NCBI GenBank assembly: GCA_964615765.1
Contig: CAZTQN010000009.1
Coordinates: 59,247-123,246, forward strand
Direction: 5' to 3'
From: CAZTQN01 sp964615765
GTDB taxonomy: Bacteria; Planctomycetota; Phycisphaerae; Phycisphaerales; UBA1924
DNA length: 64,000 nucleotides
Translations under genes and position numbers: made by a program
The notes under the pieces: model-generated
Databases searched by the model: none
Seen by the model: only the letters and a program-made list of their open reading frames with translations
Told to the model about the DNA's origin: nothing
In this document: positions 8,599 through 17,484 of the stretch, piece after piece
Numbering within the stretch: position 1 is the stretch's first letter
Layout: each line of letters opens with the position of its first letter

Positions 8599-11439
8599 AT
8601 GCGGCGAGCGGCTCAGCGGTGCGGGTCCATCCGGTCCATCCGGTCTCGGTCGGGCGCGGGGCGTGTGATCGCGCGCGTGAGCGCGGCGGTCGTCGCGCTC
8701 AGCGGGCTCGCCGCCGGATCCGATGCTCTCGCCCAGGAACGCATGCTGCAGTGGTTCGAAGGCCGCTGGCGCACCCTTGAGTACCGCGTCCCCGACCTCT
8801 TCCTCGCCGGGTACGACTCCGTCTGGCTCCCCCCGCCCTTCAAAGCGGCCGACCCGACCAGCGCCGGCTTCGACTGCTTCGACCGCTTCGACCTCGGCTC
8901 GCCCGGTTCCGAAACCGCGTACGGCACCTACGAGGACCTCCGCACGCTCATCGACGAGATGCACTACGCCCGCGTCCGCGTCTACGTCGACCTGGTGATG
9001 AACCACAACTCCGGACGCAACAGCTCCAACGACTTCCACAACGCCGGCGGCTATCCCGGCTTCGCCATGCGCCTCGGCTCGGACTTCTGGGGCGACTTCA
9101 ACGACGGCACCCAGCAGTCCTTCGACCCCGGGCAATCCAACTACAGCCTCTTCGACGGCGACCTGGTCGGGCTCATCGACATCGCCCACCAGAAGAACTA
9201 CCGCTTCATCCGCCACCCCATCACGCAGGGTGATCCCAACAACATCCCCGCCGGGACCATCCGCAACCGGCCCGACCCCAACAACCGGCGCTTCTACCCG
9301 GACCGCAACCTCACGCCCGACACGTTCGTGAACCCGCTGGGCCCGCCGGGCGGGACCAACGTCACGATCTACCCCTTCAACACCGCCGACCCGCTGCAGG
9401 GCGACCCGATCATCGAGAACTCCGTCGACCTGCTGGGGCGCTCGACGCAGTGGCTGCTGGACGTCGTCGGGGTCGACGGCTTCCGCCTTGACGCCGCCAA
9501 GCACATCCCGCAGTGGTTCTGGAATCAGTACTGGGATTCGTACGTGTTCAACCGCGCGCGGTCTTGGTCCGGCGGGCGGATCACGCCGTTCTCCTTCGGC
9601 GAGATCGTCGACAGCAACTCGTTCACGCAGTCGTACACCCGCAAGGACGGGTTCGGGAACCGCGACGCGCTCGATCTCAACGGCGCCGGCGCCCTGCGCG
9701 ACATCCTCTTCAACCGCGGCGTCCGCTCCTGGAACCAGGCCATCAACGCCCACCTCGACACCGTCGACGGCGGGGGCGACACCCTCAACCACTCCGGCAA
9801 CAACGGCTCGCTCGGCGTGCAGCACGTGTTCAGCCACGACAACGGCTCGTGCGGCAACGGCAACGCCGCCCCCTGCTACCCCGGGCCCGACAACTGGGCC
9901 CTCCCGCAGAACGCCTACCTCCTCTTCAAGCCCGGCCCCACCATCATCTACCACCACACGCGCGAGTTCCTCGACCTCTACCCCTTCCGCGGCTTCTACC
10001 CGCGCGAGGGCAACCCCACCGCCCTCGGCGCCGATCGCAACACCAACAACAGCGACCTCACCACCCTCGTCCGCCTCGCCAACCAGTACGCCCGCGGCGA
10101 TTGGTTCATCCTCAACTTCACCGACCCCGTCAACCAGTCCCGCGACGACGTCCTCATCTTCGAACGCCGTCGCAACCAAGGCAACGGCAACTTCTCCGCC
10201 AACGTGCTCGTGGGCGTGAGCGACTCGTACTCCTCGGGCGTCGCGCTCCGCAGCGTGCAGACCTCCTTCCCGCCCGGCACGCGCCTGCACGAACTGACGG
10301 GCAACGGCGCCAGCCCGGTGGTCGACTCGAACAACGACATCCCCGACGTGCTGGTCGTCGACGCCAACCGGCGCGTGCTCATGCCCGTGCCGCACAACCG
10401 CAACGCCGCGGGCGTTGAGCACCACAAGGGCTACGTCGTCTACGGACCCGCCACGCCGACGGGCACGCTCGAGATCCTCGACGCGTCGCAGAACCTCATC
10501 ACCACCACGCTCCCGCCGGACCCGCTGACGACGCCGACGTACCGCCGCCGCCTGGCGGACATCCCGGTCATCACCGGCACCTCGTTCAATCTGCGCTTGA
10601 CGACCAACAAGACCGACCCGAGCGACGCCGACTGGGACGACTTCGCGTGTTTCCGGATCGACGGCGGGTTCCCATCCGCCGGCGGGCCCGCGATCACCGA
10701 CTTCAACGGCACCGGCGCGATCGACTTCCCCGACAGCGACCCGTTCATCCCGCTGTTCGAGTCGTTCCGCACGCAGAGCCTGCCGCTGGCGACGACGGCG
10801 GGCGCGACCAATGGGCTGTACCGCCAGACGATCCAGACCGCCGCCCTCACCGAGGGCTACCACTACATCAAGGCCGTCGCCTTCCGGCGTCGCCCCGCGA
10901 ACACCGACCCGCTGTGGGGCGAGTTCCGCAAGGTGATCTACGTCGACCGCCAGCCGCCGGCGGTGACGCTGGTCGACGCGGCGTTGCCGATCACCACGCC
11001 GATCTACACGTTCCGCGTCACGGGCGACCGCACCGCGCGCGAGGTGTGGATCCTGCTCAACCTGCCCGTCGGGACCGACCCGCTCACGCAGCTCACGCCC
11101 GCCAACGTCGGGGCCCGCTACGACCGCACGGAATGGCGCCGCACCGTCAGCGGCCTGCGCTTCGGGTCCAACACCGTCACCGTCGTCGCCCGCGAAGCCA
11201 CGGGCAACACGTCGGTGACGAACTACACCGTGAACGTCACCGTCGGCTCGGGCGACATCAACCGCGACGGGATCTCGAACCTCGACGACCTGTACGCCGG
11301 CTACACGCTCCTGGGCGGGCCGTACGACCCCGTCGCCGACGTCAACGCCGACGGCCTGTTCAACATCAACGACCTGCGCACGCTGGAAAGCCTGCTCCGC
11401 CCGACCGAACCGCGGAACATGAGCGTGCCGCAGCGGTGA
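8599..11439 (+). CDS. Secreted GH13 alpha-amylase family enzyme with C-terminal dockerin-like domain
   Basis: 946 residues. A twin-basic signal peptide ends near DALAQE. The GH13 regions are in order: VYVDLVMNHN (region I, about residue 130), FRLDAAKH with nucleophile Asp298 (region II), FSFGEIVD with acid Glu335 (region III) and SHDNGS with Asp414 (region IV). So the catalytic triad is complete and an alpha-glucan is the expected substrate. Beta-sandwich-like sequence follows. The end has two EF-hand-like repeats, GDINRDGISNLDDL and ADVNADGLFNINDL, the form of a type I dockerin. The start at ATG 8599 is preferred over GTG 8593 because GGAG lies at 8586-8589, nine bases upstream. A weak TTGGCA/TGTGCT pair at 8485-8514 (18-base spacer) could be its promoter. 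No cohesin is visible in the window. Confidence 0.93.
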   Translation: MRRAAQRCGSIRSIRSRSGAGRVIARVSAAVVALSGLAAGSDALAQERMLQWFEGRWRTLEYRVPDLFLAGYDSVWLPPPFKAADPTSAGFDCFDRFDLGSPGSETAYGTYEDLRTLIDEMHYARVRVYVDLVMNHNSGRNSSNDFHNAGGYPGFAMRLGSDFWGDFNDGTQQSFDPGQSNYSLFDGDLVGLIDIAHQKNYRFIRHPITQGDPNNIPAGTIRNRPDPNNRRFYPDRNLTPDTFVNPLGPPGGTNVTIYPFNTADPLQGDPIIENSVDLLGRSTQWLLDVVGVDGFRLDAAKHIPQWFWNQYWDSYVFNRARSWSGGRITPFSFGEIVDSNSFTQSYTRKDGFGNRDALDLNGAGALRDILFNRGVRSWNQAINAHLDTVDGGGDTLNHSGNNGSLGVQHVFSHDNGSCGNGNAAPCYPGPDNWALPQNAYLLFKPGPTIIYHHTREFLDLYPFRGFYPREGNPTALGADRNTNNSDLTTLVRLANQYARGDWFILNFTDPVNQSRDDVLIFERRRNQGNGNFSANVLVGVSDSYSSGVALRSVQTSFPPGTRLHELTGNGASPVVDSNNDIPDVLVVDANRRVLMPVPHNRNAAGVEHHKGYVVYGPATPTGTLEILDASQNLITTTLPPDPLTTPTYRRRLADIPVITGTSFNLRLTTNKTDPSDADWDDFACFRIDGGFPSAGGPAITDFNGTGAIDFPDSDPFIPLFESFRTQSLPLATTAGATNGLYRQTIQTAALTEGYHYIKAVAFRRRPANTDPLWGEFRKVIYVDRQPPAVTLVDAALPITTPIYTFRVTGDRTAREVWILLNLPVGTDPLTQLTPANVGARYDRTEWRRTVSGLRFGSNTVTVVAREATGNTSVTNYTVNVTVGSGDINRDGISNLDDLYAGYTLLGGPYDPVADVNADGLFNINDLRTLESLLRPTEPRNMSVPQR

Positions 11440-11806
11440 TCTTCGGAGAGAAGTGGTCGAGTGGCGAAGAGACGAAGTGGTCGAGTGGCAAAGTGGCAGA
11501 GTGGCGAAGTGGATTAAGCCCGCACGCGGCGGGCTGACGGCCGCCCGCCGCCCGGCCCGCGCCAAGCGCTGAGCACCACCAATCCGCACACTCCGCCACT
11601 CCGCCGCTCCGCCGCTCCGCCGCTCCGCCACTTCGCCACTTCCTCCCCCCGCCCCCCCCAATGTGCACACTTGCCCGCGCCGATCGGCGGCGGTACACCA
11701 TGCGCCGGTGCCGCGATCGCCGCGTGCGCGCGACGCCCCGCACCCACCTGAGCCCTCCCCCCCACCCCCCCACCCCCGGCTCGCCCCCCGCACAGGAGCA
11801 CTCGCC
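11440..11806. repeat. Gene-free stretch with opposed arms of the RAGTGGCG repeat
   Basis: 11451-11512 holds about seven octamer units of the RAGTGGCG family reading on the plus strand. 11589-11643 holds about seven units of the complementary form (CACTCCGC, CCGCTCCG). The arms could pair across 75 bases. Between them is a perfect 7-base hairpin, AGCCCGC/GCGGGCT at 11517-11523 and 11529-11535, which lacks a T-run. The rest, up to the ribosome site at 11794, is C-rich with no gene that I can support. Confidence 0.8.
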
Positions 11807-12385
11807 ATGGCCAAGAAGAAGACCGCGTCCAAGGCCGCCAAACCCGCCAAGTCTGGCAAGCCCTCCCCCAAGCCCATCAGCAAGCCCGCCGCGAAGAAGC
11901 CGGCCGGCAAGAAGCCCGCGCCGAAGGCGTCCGCCCGCAAACCGGCCGGCTCCGGCGGCTCGGGCGGGTCCGGCAGTGGCGCCGGCGGCCCCACGCCCGT
12001 CCTGACCGGCAAGGGCCCGTCGCCCGCGGAACTCGGCAAGCGCCTGGTCGAGATGTTCAACCAGGGTCAGTTCGCCGAGATCGAGAATCTCATGTGGTCG
12101 CCGAAGATCGAGTCCATCGAGGGCGCGACGCCTGCCGGTCCCGGCATGATGTGGTCGGGCGCCAAGAGCGTCCGCGCCAAAGGCGAGCACTGGATGAGCC
12201 AGCACACCATCCACGGCGCCTCTGCCGAGGGCCCGTTCGTCGGCGCCACCGGCTTCGCCGTCCGCTTCAAGATGGACGTCGAGGTCAAGGCCACCGGCCA
12301 CCGCATGCTCTTCGACGAGGTCGGCGTGTACACGATCAAAGACGGCAAGATCGTCCGCGAAGAGTTCATGTACGGCGCGATGTGA
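11807..12385 (+). CDS. NTF2/SnoaL-like domain protein with Lys/Ala/Pro-rich tail
   Basis: 192 residues. The first 75 are a basic, low-complexity tail (repeats such as KPAAKKPAGKKPAPK, then a Gly/Ser linker) resembling bacterial histone-H1-like tails. Residues about 80-190 form one NTF2-like cone domain: helices around LGKRLVEMFNQGQFAEIENL, then strands including FAVRFKMDVEVKATG and LFDEVGVYTIKDGKIVREEF. No catalytic residue can be assigned. AGGAG at 11794-11798 sits eight bases ahead of the ATG. A distant relative lacking the basic tail is at 54023-54481. The tail could bind nucleic acid or polyanions, which is inference. Confidence 0.85.
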   Translation: MAKKKTASKAAKPAKSGKPSPKPISKPAAKKPAGKKPAPKASARKPAGSGGSGGSGSGAGGPTPVLTGKGPSPAELGKRLVEMFNQGQFAEIENLMWSPKIESIEGATPAGPGMMWSGAKSVRAKGEHWMSQHTIHGASAEGPFVGATGFAVRFKMDVEVKATGHRMLFDEVGVYTIKDGKIVREEFMYGAM

Positions 12386-12729
12386 CCGCGCGTCCGCCCC
12401 GCCCACACGGCCGTTGGAATGGGCCCCTACCACCATCCCAACGACACGCCGGATCTACCGCACGCGCCCCGCACACCACCCCGAAATGGGCCGCCTTCGG
12501 AGCGGTGCCCGGCTCCGGTTTTCGGCCTTTTTTGGCCCCACAGTCCCAATTCTCGCACCAGTGCGAACTGGCCCCCGGGCGGGCACGTAGTTCTCGCAGA
12601 GCGGCTTTGAACGACGACGCTCTTCTCTTCTTCTCACCTCCCATGAGCGAAGTGCCACCAGGAACCTCCGGTGGCACTTTGCGTTTTTGGGGTGTGTAGC
12701 TCGGCCGCACAAAGCGAGCCGGGCGAGCT
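12386..12729. other. Intergenic stretch between convergent genes
   Basis: No gene supported. It contains the plus-strand terminator-like hairpin described separately. That hairpin sits inside an 18-codon frame (12643-12699) preceded by no ribosome site, which I do not call as a gene. Confidence 0.6.
12650..12687 (+). terminator. Rho-independent terminator candidate after the NTF2-like gene
   Basis: AAGTGCCACC (12650-12659) pairs with GGTGGCACTT (12670-12679), a perfect 10-base stem with a 10-base loop, followed by TGCGTTTTT. The T-run lies on the plus side, so it would stop transcription from the left, although it is 265 bases past the stop codon. Confidence 0.6.
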
Positions 12730-14088
12730 TTAGTTGCGGGCCAATCGGTCCACAATCACGGGCACCGCGGCCGGCACCTCGCCGCTCTCCCCTTCGCCTA
12801 GCCACGCCCGCACACCATCGAACATCCGCCACCGCTGCACCAGCCCGCGGTGTGTCGCGTGCACGTGCACCACATCCTCCACACCCGGCAGCGCCTGCGA
12901 CTCCAGACTCACCAGCCCGTCGCCCATCTCCTGCGCCAGTTCGTGAGCCGCGGCGTGCAGAATCTCCCGCACCACCGCGCTCTCGCCGACCGCCCGAGTC
13001 TCCGTATCGCCCACGCCGCCCGGCGTCATGTGCGCGACGATGTTCGTCCACCGCACGTCCGTCGGCAGCGGGCGCGCGTTGAGATCCGTCAGGTACGCCG
13101 AGCCCGGGCGCAGGTCGATCGCGGCCTCGCCCGCGCCGTCGGCGAAGGCGTGCAGCCACCCCGCGACGGCGTGCAGCGGCGCGGCCTGGGCCGCGTCCTG
13201 CTCGCCCCGCGCGTACCGCAGGATCTGCTCCCGCGCTTCGCTCAACGGCTGCAGCATGGCGAGGCGGCTGCCCGCGTTCGGGGCGGCGAGCAGGATGGCC
13301 CGCTCGACCTTGGGCAACCCGCCCGCGACGCTCCCGCGCCCGCCGTACCACGTTCGCCGCGTCAGCACGTCGCGGATCAACAGCCCGCCCATGGAATGAC
13401 CGACCAGGTCAACCTGGTGCACGCCCAGCCCGCCGCGGGATGGGTCGAGCGCGATCCACGCGAGCGTCGCGGCCAGCACGTCGGCCGACTCGGCGGGCGA
13501 TTGGTCGTTGGGATAATCGAGCTTGAGCACCGTGTGCCCGTGCGTGACCAGCGCGGGGGCGAGGTCGACCCACAGGCCGTCGGGCTCGTCGAGCCCGTGC
13601 ACCAGCAGCACGACCCGCCTGGGCGCGTGGGCCGCGAGCGTGCGCCGCTGCCCATCCGCCGCGTGGGCCGCCGGACCGAGCAGGCCCGTCCCACCGATCG
13701 CCGACCATCGGACCGCCGGCCCGGCTTCAGTTGGGTTCTGCACACACGCGACCGACACCAGCGCCGGCCGCGCGGCGAGGTCGTCGCCGAAGAGATCAAC
13801 GCGCGCGTTGCGGGCCGCGTCCTCAGCCTGCCGCGCACGCTCCAACCCCCACGCGCGCCACTCGCCGGCGCGCCGGCGCAGCAGGTCCACCGCCGCCGAG
13901 GTGTGCTCGTCGATGTGCCGCCCGATCGTCTCGGCGGGCCCTTGCGCTTTCGCTCCGGGCAGCGCGCCTTCCGGCTCGCCGGCGCTCGCGAACGCCGCGG
14001 GCGCGAGCACGCCCGACGCGATGGCGACCAGCACGCCCAGGCGTGCTCGGCGCGTATCTCGATGAACATTTCGCATCGACGACGACAT
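12730..14088 (-). CDS. Secreted alpha/beta-hydrolase, lipase-like
   Basis: 452 residues with an N-terminal signal peptide (ends near AFASAGE). The hydrolase fold shows the strand-loop VLLVHGLDEPDGLW (oxyanion region, about residues 160-173) and the nucleophile elbow GHSMGG with Ser232. A late histidine in VHVHATHRG can complete the triad. The arrangement LVGHSMGGLLIRDVL is typical of triacylglycerol or phospholipid lipases. It is last in a minus-strand run after MlaF and MlaD (45-base gap), so a phospholipid or membrane lipid is a plausible substrate; this is inferred from position only. Confidence 0.85.
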   Translation of the reverse strand: MSSSMRNVHRDTRRARLGVLVAIASGVLAPAAFASAGEPEGALPGAKAQGPAETIGRHIDEHTSAAVDLLRRRAGEWRAWGLERARQAEDAARNARVDLFGDDLAARPALVSVACVQNPTEAGPAVRWSAIGGTGLLGPAAHAADGQRRTLAAHAPRRVVLLVHGLDEPDGLWVDLAPALVTHGHTVLKLDYPNDQSPAESADVLAATLAWIALDPSRGGLGVHQVDLVGHSMGGLLIRDVLTRRTWYGGRGSVAGGLPKVERAILLAAPNAGSRLAMLQPLSEAREQILRYARGEQDAAQAAPLHAVAGWLHAFADGAGEAAIDLRPGSAYLTDLNARPLPTDVRWTNIVAHMTPGGVGDTETRAVGESAVVREILHAAAHELAQEMGDGLVSLESQALPGVEDVVHVHATHRGLVQRWRMFDGVRAWLGEGESGEVPAAVPVIVDRLARN

Positions 14089-14133
14089 GCCGCGGGCTCC
14101 GACGGGCTTGGGCCCGACCGCACCGGCGCGCCG

Positions 14134-15480
14134 TCACCGTGGCTCGCGCACCCAGCGGTCGAAGAAGGCCTTCTCCCGCTCCTGGTATTCGTCAAACGCC
14201 CGGTTGAGTTTCTCGGCCAGTTGGGCCGCCCGCTCGGGGGGGATGGCCGACCGCCCGCCGGCGGCCTGCTCGCTCAGAGCCTTGATCGCCTCCGCCGTCA
14301 TCCGCAGTTCCGAGACCGCGTTGGAATACTGCCGCACCGAGTTATACAGCAGTTCGTTCTCGAGTTCCTTCTTGCCCGGCTGGTACAGCAGCCGCCACGG
14401 GGCGGCCCGGATCTCCGTCATCGCCAGGCGGAGTTGCTGCGACGACAGCGTCAGGCTGGTGACCAGGTCCTCGATCTCGGGCCGCTTGGTGACGACGAGC
14501 TGCTCGACCTCGTCCAGACTCCGCCGCGCGCTGGCCATCGCGGCTTGCGCGTCGTCCAGCAGCGGGCCGATCTTCGCGTACTCGCTAGCGTAAAACCGGT
14601 CGACCATCTCCGAGGCGCGGTCCACCAGCGTGCGGATGTCGGCCCGGTTGTCCTCGATCAGGCCCCGGGCTTCCGCCGCCAGCGCGCTGTACCGGTCCAC
14701 GCCCTCGCTGACCTTGGCCCCGATGCCCTCGAGCGCCTTGGCCTCGGCGGCGATGCGGTCGAGCACGACCGTCACGTCCTTGTTCCACTGGGGCCAGTTG
14801 GCCCGGACTTCATCGATCAGCGGCCCGGTCTTCTCGAAGAACCCGCTCACCTGAGCCGCCCCGCCGCGCACTTCCGAAAGGGCCGCCTTGGCCTCGTTGA
14901 CCAGATCCGGGGCGGCCTCGCTGAGCGTGGTCGCGATGGACTCGACGCGGTCGATGGCCCGGCGAATCTTCGCGTAGTCCGTCGCCGAGATGAACGCCGG
15001 GTTGCCCAGGTGCCCCTGCAGCGCGAACGTCTCCAGCCGGTCTGGCTCGATCGGCACCGGCGGGCCGACCACGTCGCTCATCGCGGCGGCCGCCGCCAGA
15101 CCGCCCGAGGCGATGTTGATCGCCGACTGCCCGCCAAGCAGCGGGCGCGTCAGCGACACGTCCGCGTCGCTCATGAGCCGGATGGCCCGGTCGATGGCGA
15201 TGGTGACGTCGATAGCGATCGGCTCGGCGGTCGACTCGTCGCGGACGAACGACCACTTCTCCACCTGCCCGACGCGCTGCCCCCCGACCTTCACGGGCGA
15301 GCCCGCGTCCAGCCCGTCGGCCCCGTCCAGCATACCGAAGCGGATGATGTAGCGGGCCTTGGGCTCCAGGCGATCGGTCAGATCGGTGAAGGCGATGATG
15401 AACAGGACCGCGATCGCGATCGACGCGAGCACGAACACGCCCGCGAGCACGTTGTTGCGACTGGCCCGTGACCCGTTCAT
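14134..15480 (-). CDS. mlaD: MlaD/MCE-family lipid transport protein
   Basis: 448 residues. One membrane anchor (residues about 11-31, LAGVFVLASIAIAVLFIIAF) is followed by the MCE domain (about 40-120), with the typical start YIIRFGMLDGADGLDAGSPV and KVGGQRVGQVE. A long helical region reaches the C-terminus. MCE proteins form rings that hold phospholipids between the inner and outer membranes and work with an ABC ATPase and a permease. The ATPase gene lies 54 bases upstream on the same strand. A permease (MlaE) is not next to either gene, so it must be encoded elsewhere if the transporter is complete. Confidence 0.9.
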   Translation of the reverse strand: MNGSRASRNNVLAGVFVLASIAIAVLFIIAFTDLTDRLEPKARYIIRFGMLDGADGLDAGSPVKVGGQRVGQVEKWSFVRDESTAEPIAIDVTIAIDRAIRLMSDADVSLTRPLLGGQSAINIASGGLAAAAAMSDVVGPPVPIEPDRLETFALQGHLGNPAFISATDYAKIRRAIDRVESIATTLSEAAPDLVNEAKAALSEVRGGAAQVSGFFEKTGPLIDEVRANWPQWNKDVTVVLDRIAAEAKALEGIGAKVSEGVDRYSALAAEARGLIEDNRADIRTLVDRASEMVDRFYASEYAKIGPLLDDAQAAMASARRSLDEVEQLVVTKRPEIEDLVTSLTLSSQQLRLAMTEIRAAPWRLLYQPGKKELENELLYNSVRQYSNAVSELRMTAEAIKALSEQAAGGRSAIPPERAAQLAEKLNRAFDEYQEREKAFFDRWVREPR

Positions 15481-15534
15481 GGTGTCATCATCCCGCCGCC
15501 GACGTCGCGCGACATTCGCGCGCGCCGGCCGGGG

Positions 15535-16494
15535 CTACGGTAACGCCGCCCCGCGCCGCTCTCCACTGGCCCCGTCGCGTTCTTCGCGAATACTCGCCGC
15601 CCCGCGCGAACGTGTCGGTTCCACGCTCGGCATCGGGGGCGGGGGGACGGGCAGCCGGCCCAGCAGATCGTCGGCATAACTGGTCGCGGCGCGGCGTTCG
15701 GTGATCGGGCCTTCCGCGTCGCCGCGCAGGAACTGCCGGATCAGCCGCCGATCGGTGTCCAGGTCCGCCGCCTCGTCCGTCGGCACCTTCCGCAGGGCGT
15801 CGAACCACTCCCGCGTGTCGATCCGCAACATCCGCCCCCGGTCCAGCATCGCCATGCGGTCGGCGATCGTGAACGCCGAGTCCATCTCGTGCGTCACCAC
15901 CACCGACGTCACCCCCGCCTTGGTGGTCAGATCCACGATCAGCCGATCGATCTCGGCGCTCGTCACCGGGTCTAGGCCCGCGCTCGGCTCGTCATAGAAC
16001 AGAATCCGCGGGTCGAGGGCCAGGGCCCGGGCCAGCCCGGCCCGCTTTTTCATCCCGCCCGAGAGCTGCCCGGGGGCCTTGTCCGCGTGCTCACGCAGGC
16101 CCACCAGTTCCAGCTTGATCTTGACCATGATCTCGATGGTGGTCGGGTCAAGGTCGGTGTGCTCGTGCAGCGGGAGGGCCACGTTCTCCGCGACGGACAT
16201 CGAGTTGAACAGCGCGCCGGACTGGAACAGGATCCCGAACTTCTTGCGGACGCTGTCCATGTCCTCGTCGCACAGGCCACACACGCTCTGCCCGAAAAGG
16301 CGGACGTCGCCGCCGTCGGGCTTGATCGAACCGATCATGCACCTCAGCAGCGTGCTCTTGCCGGAGCCGGAGCCGCCCATGATGACCATCGTCTCGCCGG
16401 GATAGACGTCGAGATTGACGCCGTCGAGCACGGGGCGCCCGTCATAGACCTTCTTCAGGTCGCGCACGGAGATGATCGGCTCGCGCGTGGTCAT
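15535..16494 (-). CDS. mlaF: ABC transporter ATPase, MlaF type
   Basis: 319 residues. Walker A is GGSGSGKSTLL (about residues 38-48), the signature is LSGGMKKRAGLARAL with the MKKR form typical of MlaF/Ttg2A, and Walker B is ILFYDEPSAGLDPV. It is followed by a histidine switch in VVVTHEMDS. It should power phospholipid movement with the MlaD product. The start ATG 16494 begins MTTREPIISVRDL, where the ABC fold begins; the frame is open upstream but that part is Pro/Arg-rich and encodes nothing conserved. The last 60 residues, after the fold, are a Pro/Arg-rich tail not usual in the family. Confidence 0.92.
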   Translation of the reverse strand: MTTREPIISVRDLKKVYDGRPVLDGVNLDVYPGETMVIMGGSGSGKSTLLRCMIGSIKPDGGDVRLFGQSVCGLCDEDMDSVRKKFGILFQSGALFNSMSVAENVALPLHEHTDLDPTTIEIMVKIKLELVGLREHADKAPGQLSGGMKKRAGLARALALDPRILFYDEPSAGLDPVTSAEIDRLIVDLTTKAGVTSVVVTHEMDSAFTIADRMAMLDRGRMLRIDTREWFDALRKVPTDEAADLDTDRRLIRQFLRGDAEGPITERRAATSYADDLLGRLPVPPPPMPSVEPTRSRGAASIREERDGASGERRGAALP

Positions 16495-16510
16495 GGCGGC
16501 TGCCAAGTCC

Positions 16511-17443
16511 TCAGGGGTTCGATGGAGCCGGGGCCGGGGTAGGAGCCGGGGCGGGGGTAGGAGCCGGCGCGGGGGCTTCGCCCGGTTCGTCCGATCCATC
16601 CGGGACTTCCGGGGTTTCGGGCTTCTCGGGGGTCGCCGGCGGCGCCGACGAACTTGACCCGCTCCCGCTCGTTCCGAGCGGCTGCTTGAGCTTGTCGCCC
16701 TCCTCCGGCGGGATCAGCCAGATCTGCTTGATGTTCTGCGGCGTGCCCGTCACCACCGCGAAGTTCACCACCGGGAACTGCACGTTCGCCCCGCCGCCCG
16801 CGTTGCCCGACTGCATCGCCCGCGGATCCACCTGCAGCACGATCAGGGCCGTCCCCTTGTCAAACTTCGCCGGGAACGGGATGAACTCGTTCTGTCCGCC
16901 CTGGAACGGCTGCAGCAGCGGGCCCACCTCGCCATACCCGGCGAAGAACTCCAGGATGCTCTTGGGCGTGCCCTGATACGCGCCCAGCTCCGCCGTCACG
17001 CGCTGCGCGAAGTCGTCGAGCTGCGCGTTGGTGATCCCGTCCGACGCCCGCTTGGTCAGCAGCGTCCGCCCGCCGGTGTGGTCGCCCGTGAGGGCCGACT
17101 TCACCATCGCGTCCGCGGGCCCGATGATCCGCCCGGTGAAGACGTTCAGGGCGTTGCTCGCCCCGACGACGATGAGAATCTGCACGAGCGTGAACACCAG
17201 CCCGAGCACGATCCCCGTAATCGCGAGCCCGAGCCCGCCCAAGCGCCCGCGGGATTGGCTGATGAAGATCACCGCCGCCCCGCCGAAGATCGTCGCCAAA
17301 GCCCCCGCGCCGGGGATGAAGCACAAAAGCCCCGCGATCAGGGAGAGAATCGCCAGCACGCTGGTGCGTCGCTGGGCGGGTTCGAACATCTCGCCGGCGG
17401 CCCCGCCTGGGGCCCCGAACGTCGCGTAGGGGTTCTGCGTCAT
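16511..17443 (-). CDS. Membrane protein of DUF4190 type with Pro/Ala tail
   Basis: 310 residues. Two to three hydrophobic segments occur at about residues 28-110 (LAILSLIAGLLCFIPGAGAL and GLGLAITGIVLGLVFTL). Such a hairpin close behind a short polar head is the DUF4190-like layout. A globular region of unknown kind follows, and the end is a repeated proline-alanine string (PAPAPTPAPAP units) encoded by an imperfect DNA repeat at 16515-16570. Start ATG 17443 gives MTQNPYATFG, a head common in this group. It sits 41 bases after the cysteine desulfurase and 16 bases before mlaF, so it looks like part of one operon. Function unknown. Confidence 0.75.
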   Translation of the reverse strand: MTQNPYATFGAPGGAAGEMFEPAQRRTSVLAILSLIAGLLCFIPGAGALATIFGGAAVIFISQSRGRLGGLGLAITGIVLGLVFTLVQILIVVGASNALNVFTGRIIGPADAMVKSALTGDHTGGRTLLTKRASDGITNAQLDDFAQRVTAELGAYQGTPKSILEFFAGYGEVGPLLQPFQGGQNEFIPFPAKFDKGTALIVLQVDPRAMQSGNAGGGANVQFPVVNFAVVTGTPQNIKQIWLIPPEEGDKLKQPLGTSGSGSSSSAPPATPEKPETPEVPDGSDEPGEAPAPAPTPAPAPTPAPAPSNP

Positions 17444-17484
17444 GGCCAACAGTATCGCGCCCAGCGCCGAAGCCGAGCCGGGCC

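Noticed and set aside
8191..12060. A 1289-codon open frame on the minus strand opposite the amylase gene
   Set aside because: Third-position G/C bias leaves the complement of G+C-rich genes free of stops. The translation is Val/Gly/Asp-rich with no motif, while the plus frame has a complete GH13 active site and dockerin.
12643..12699. An 18-codon frame ending in TLRFWGV that contains the terminator hairpin
   Set aside because: No ribosome site at the right distance, and the hairpin with T-run explains the sequence better.
12850..15471. An 873-codon plus-strand frame across the lipase and mlaD genes
   Set aside because: Arg/His/Pro-rich translation without domains; it is the shadow of two well-supported minus-strand genes.
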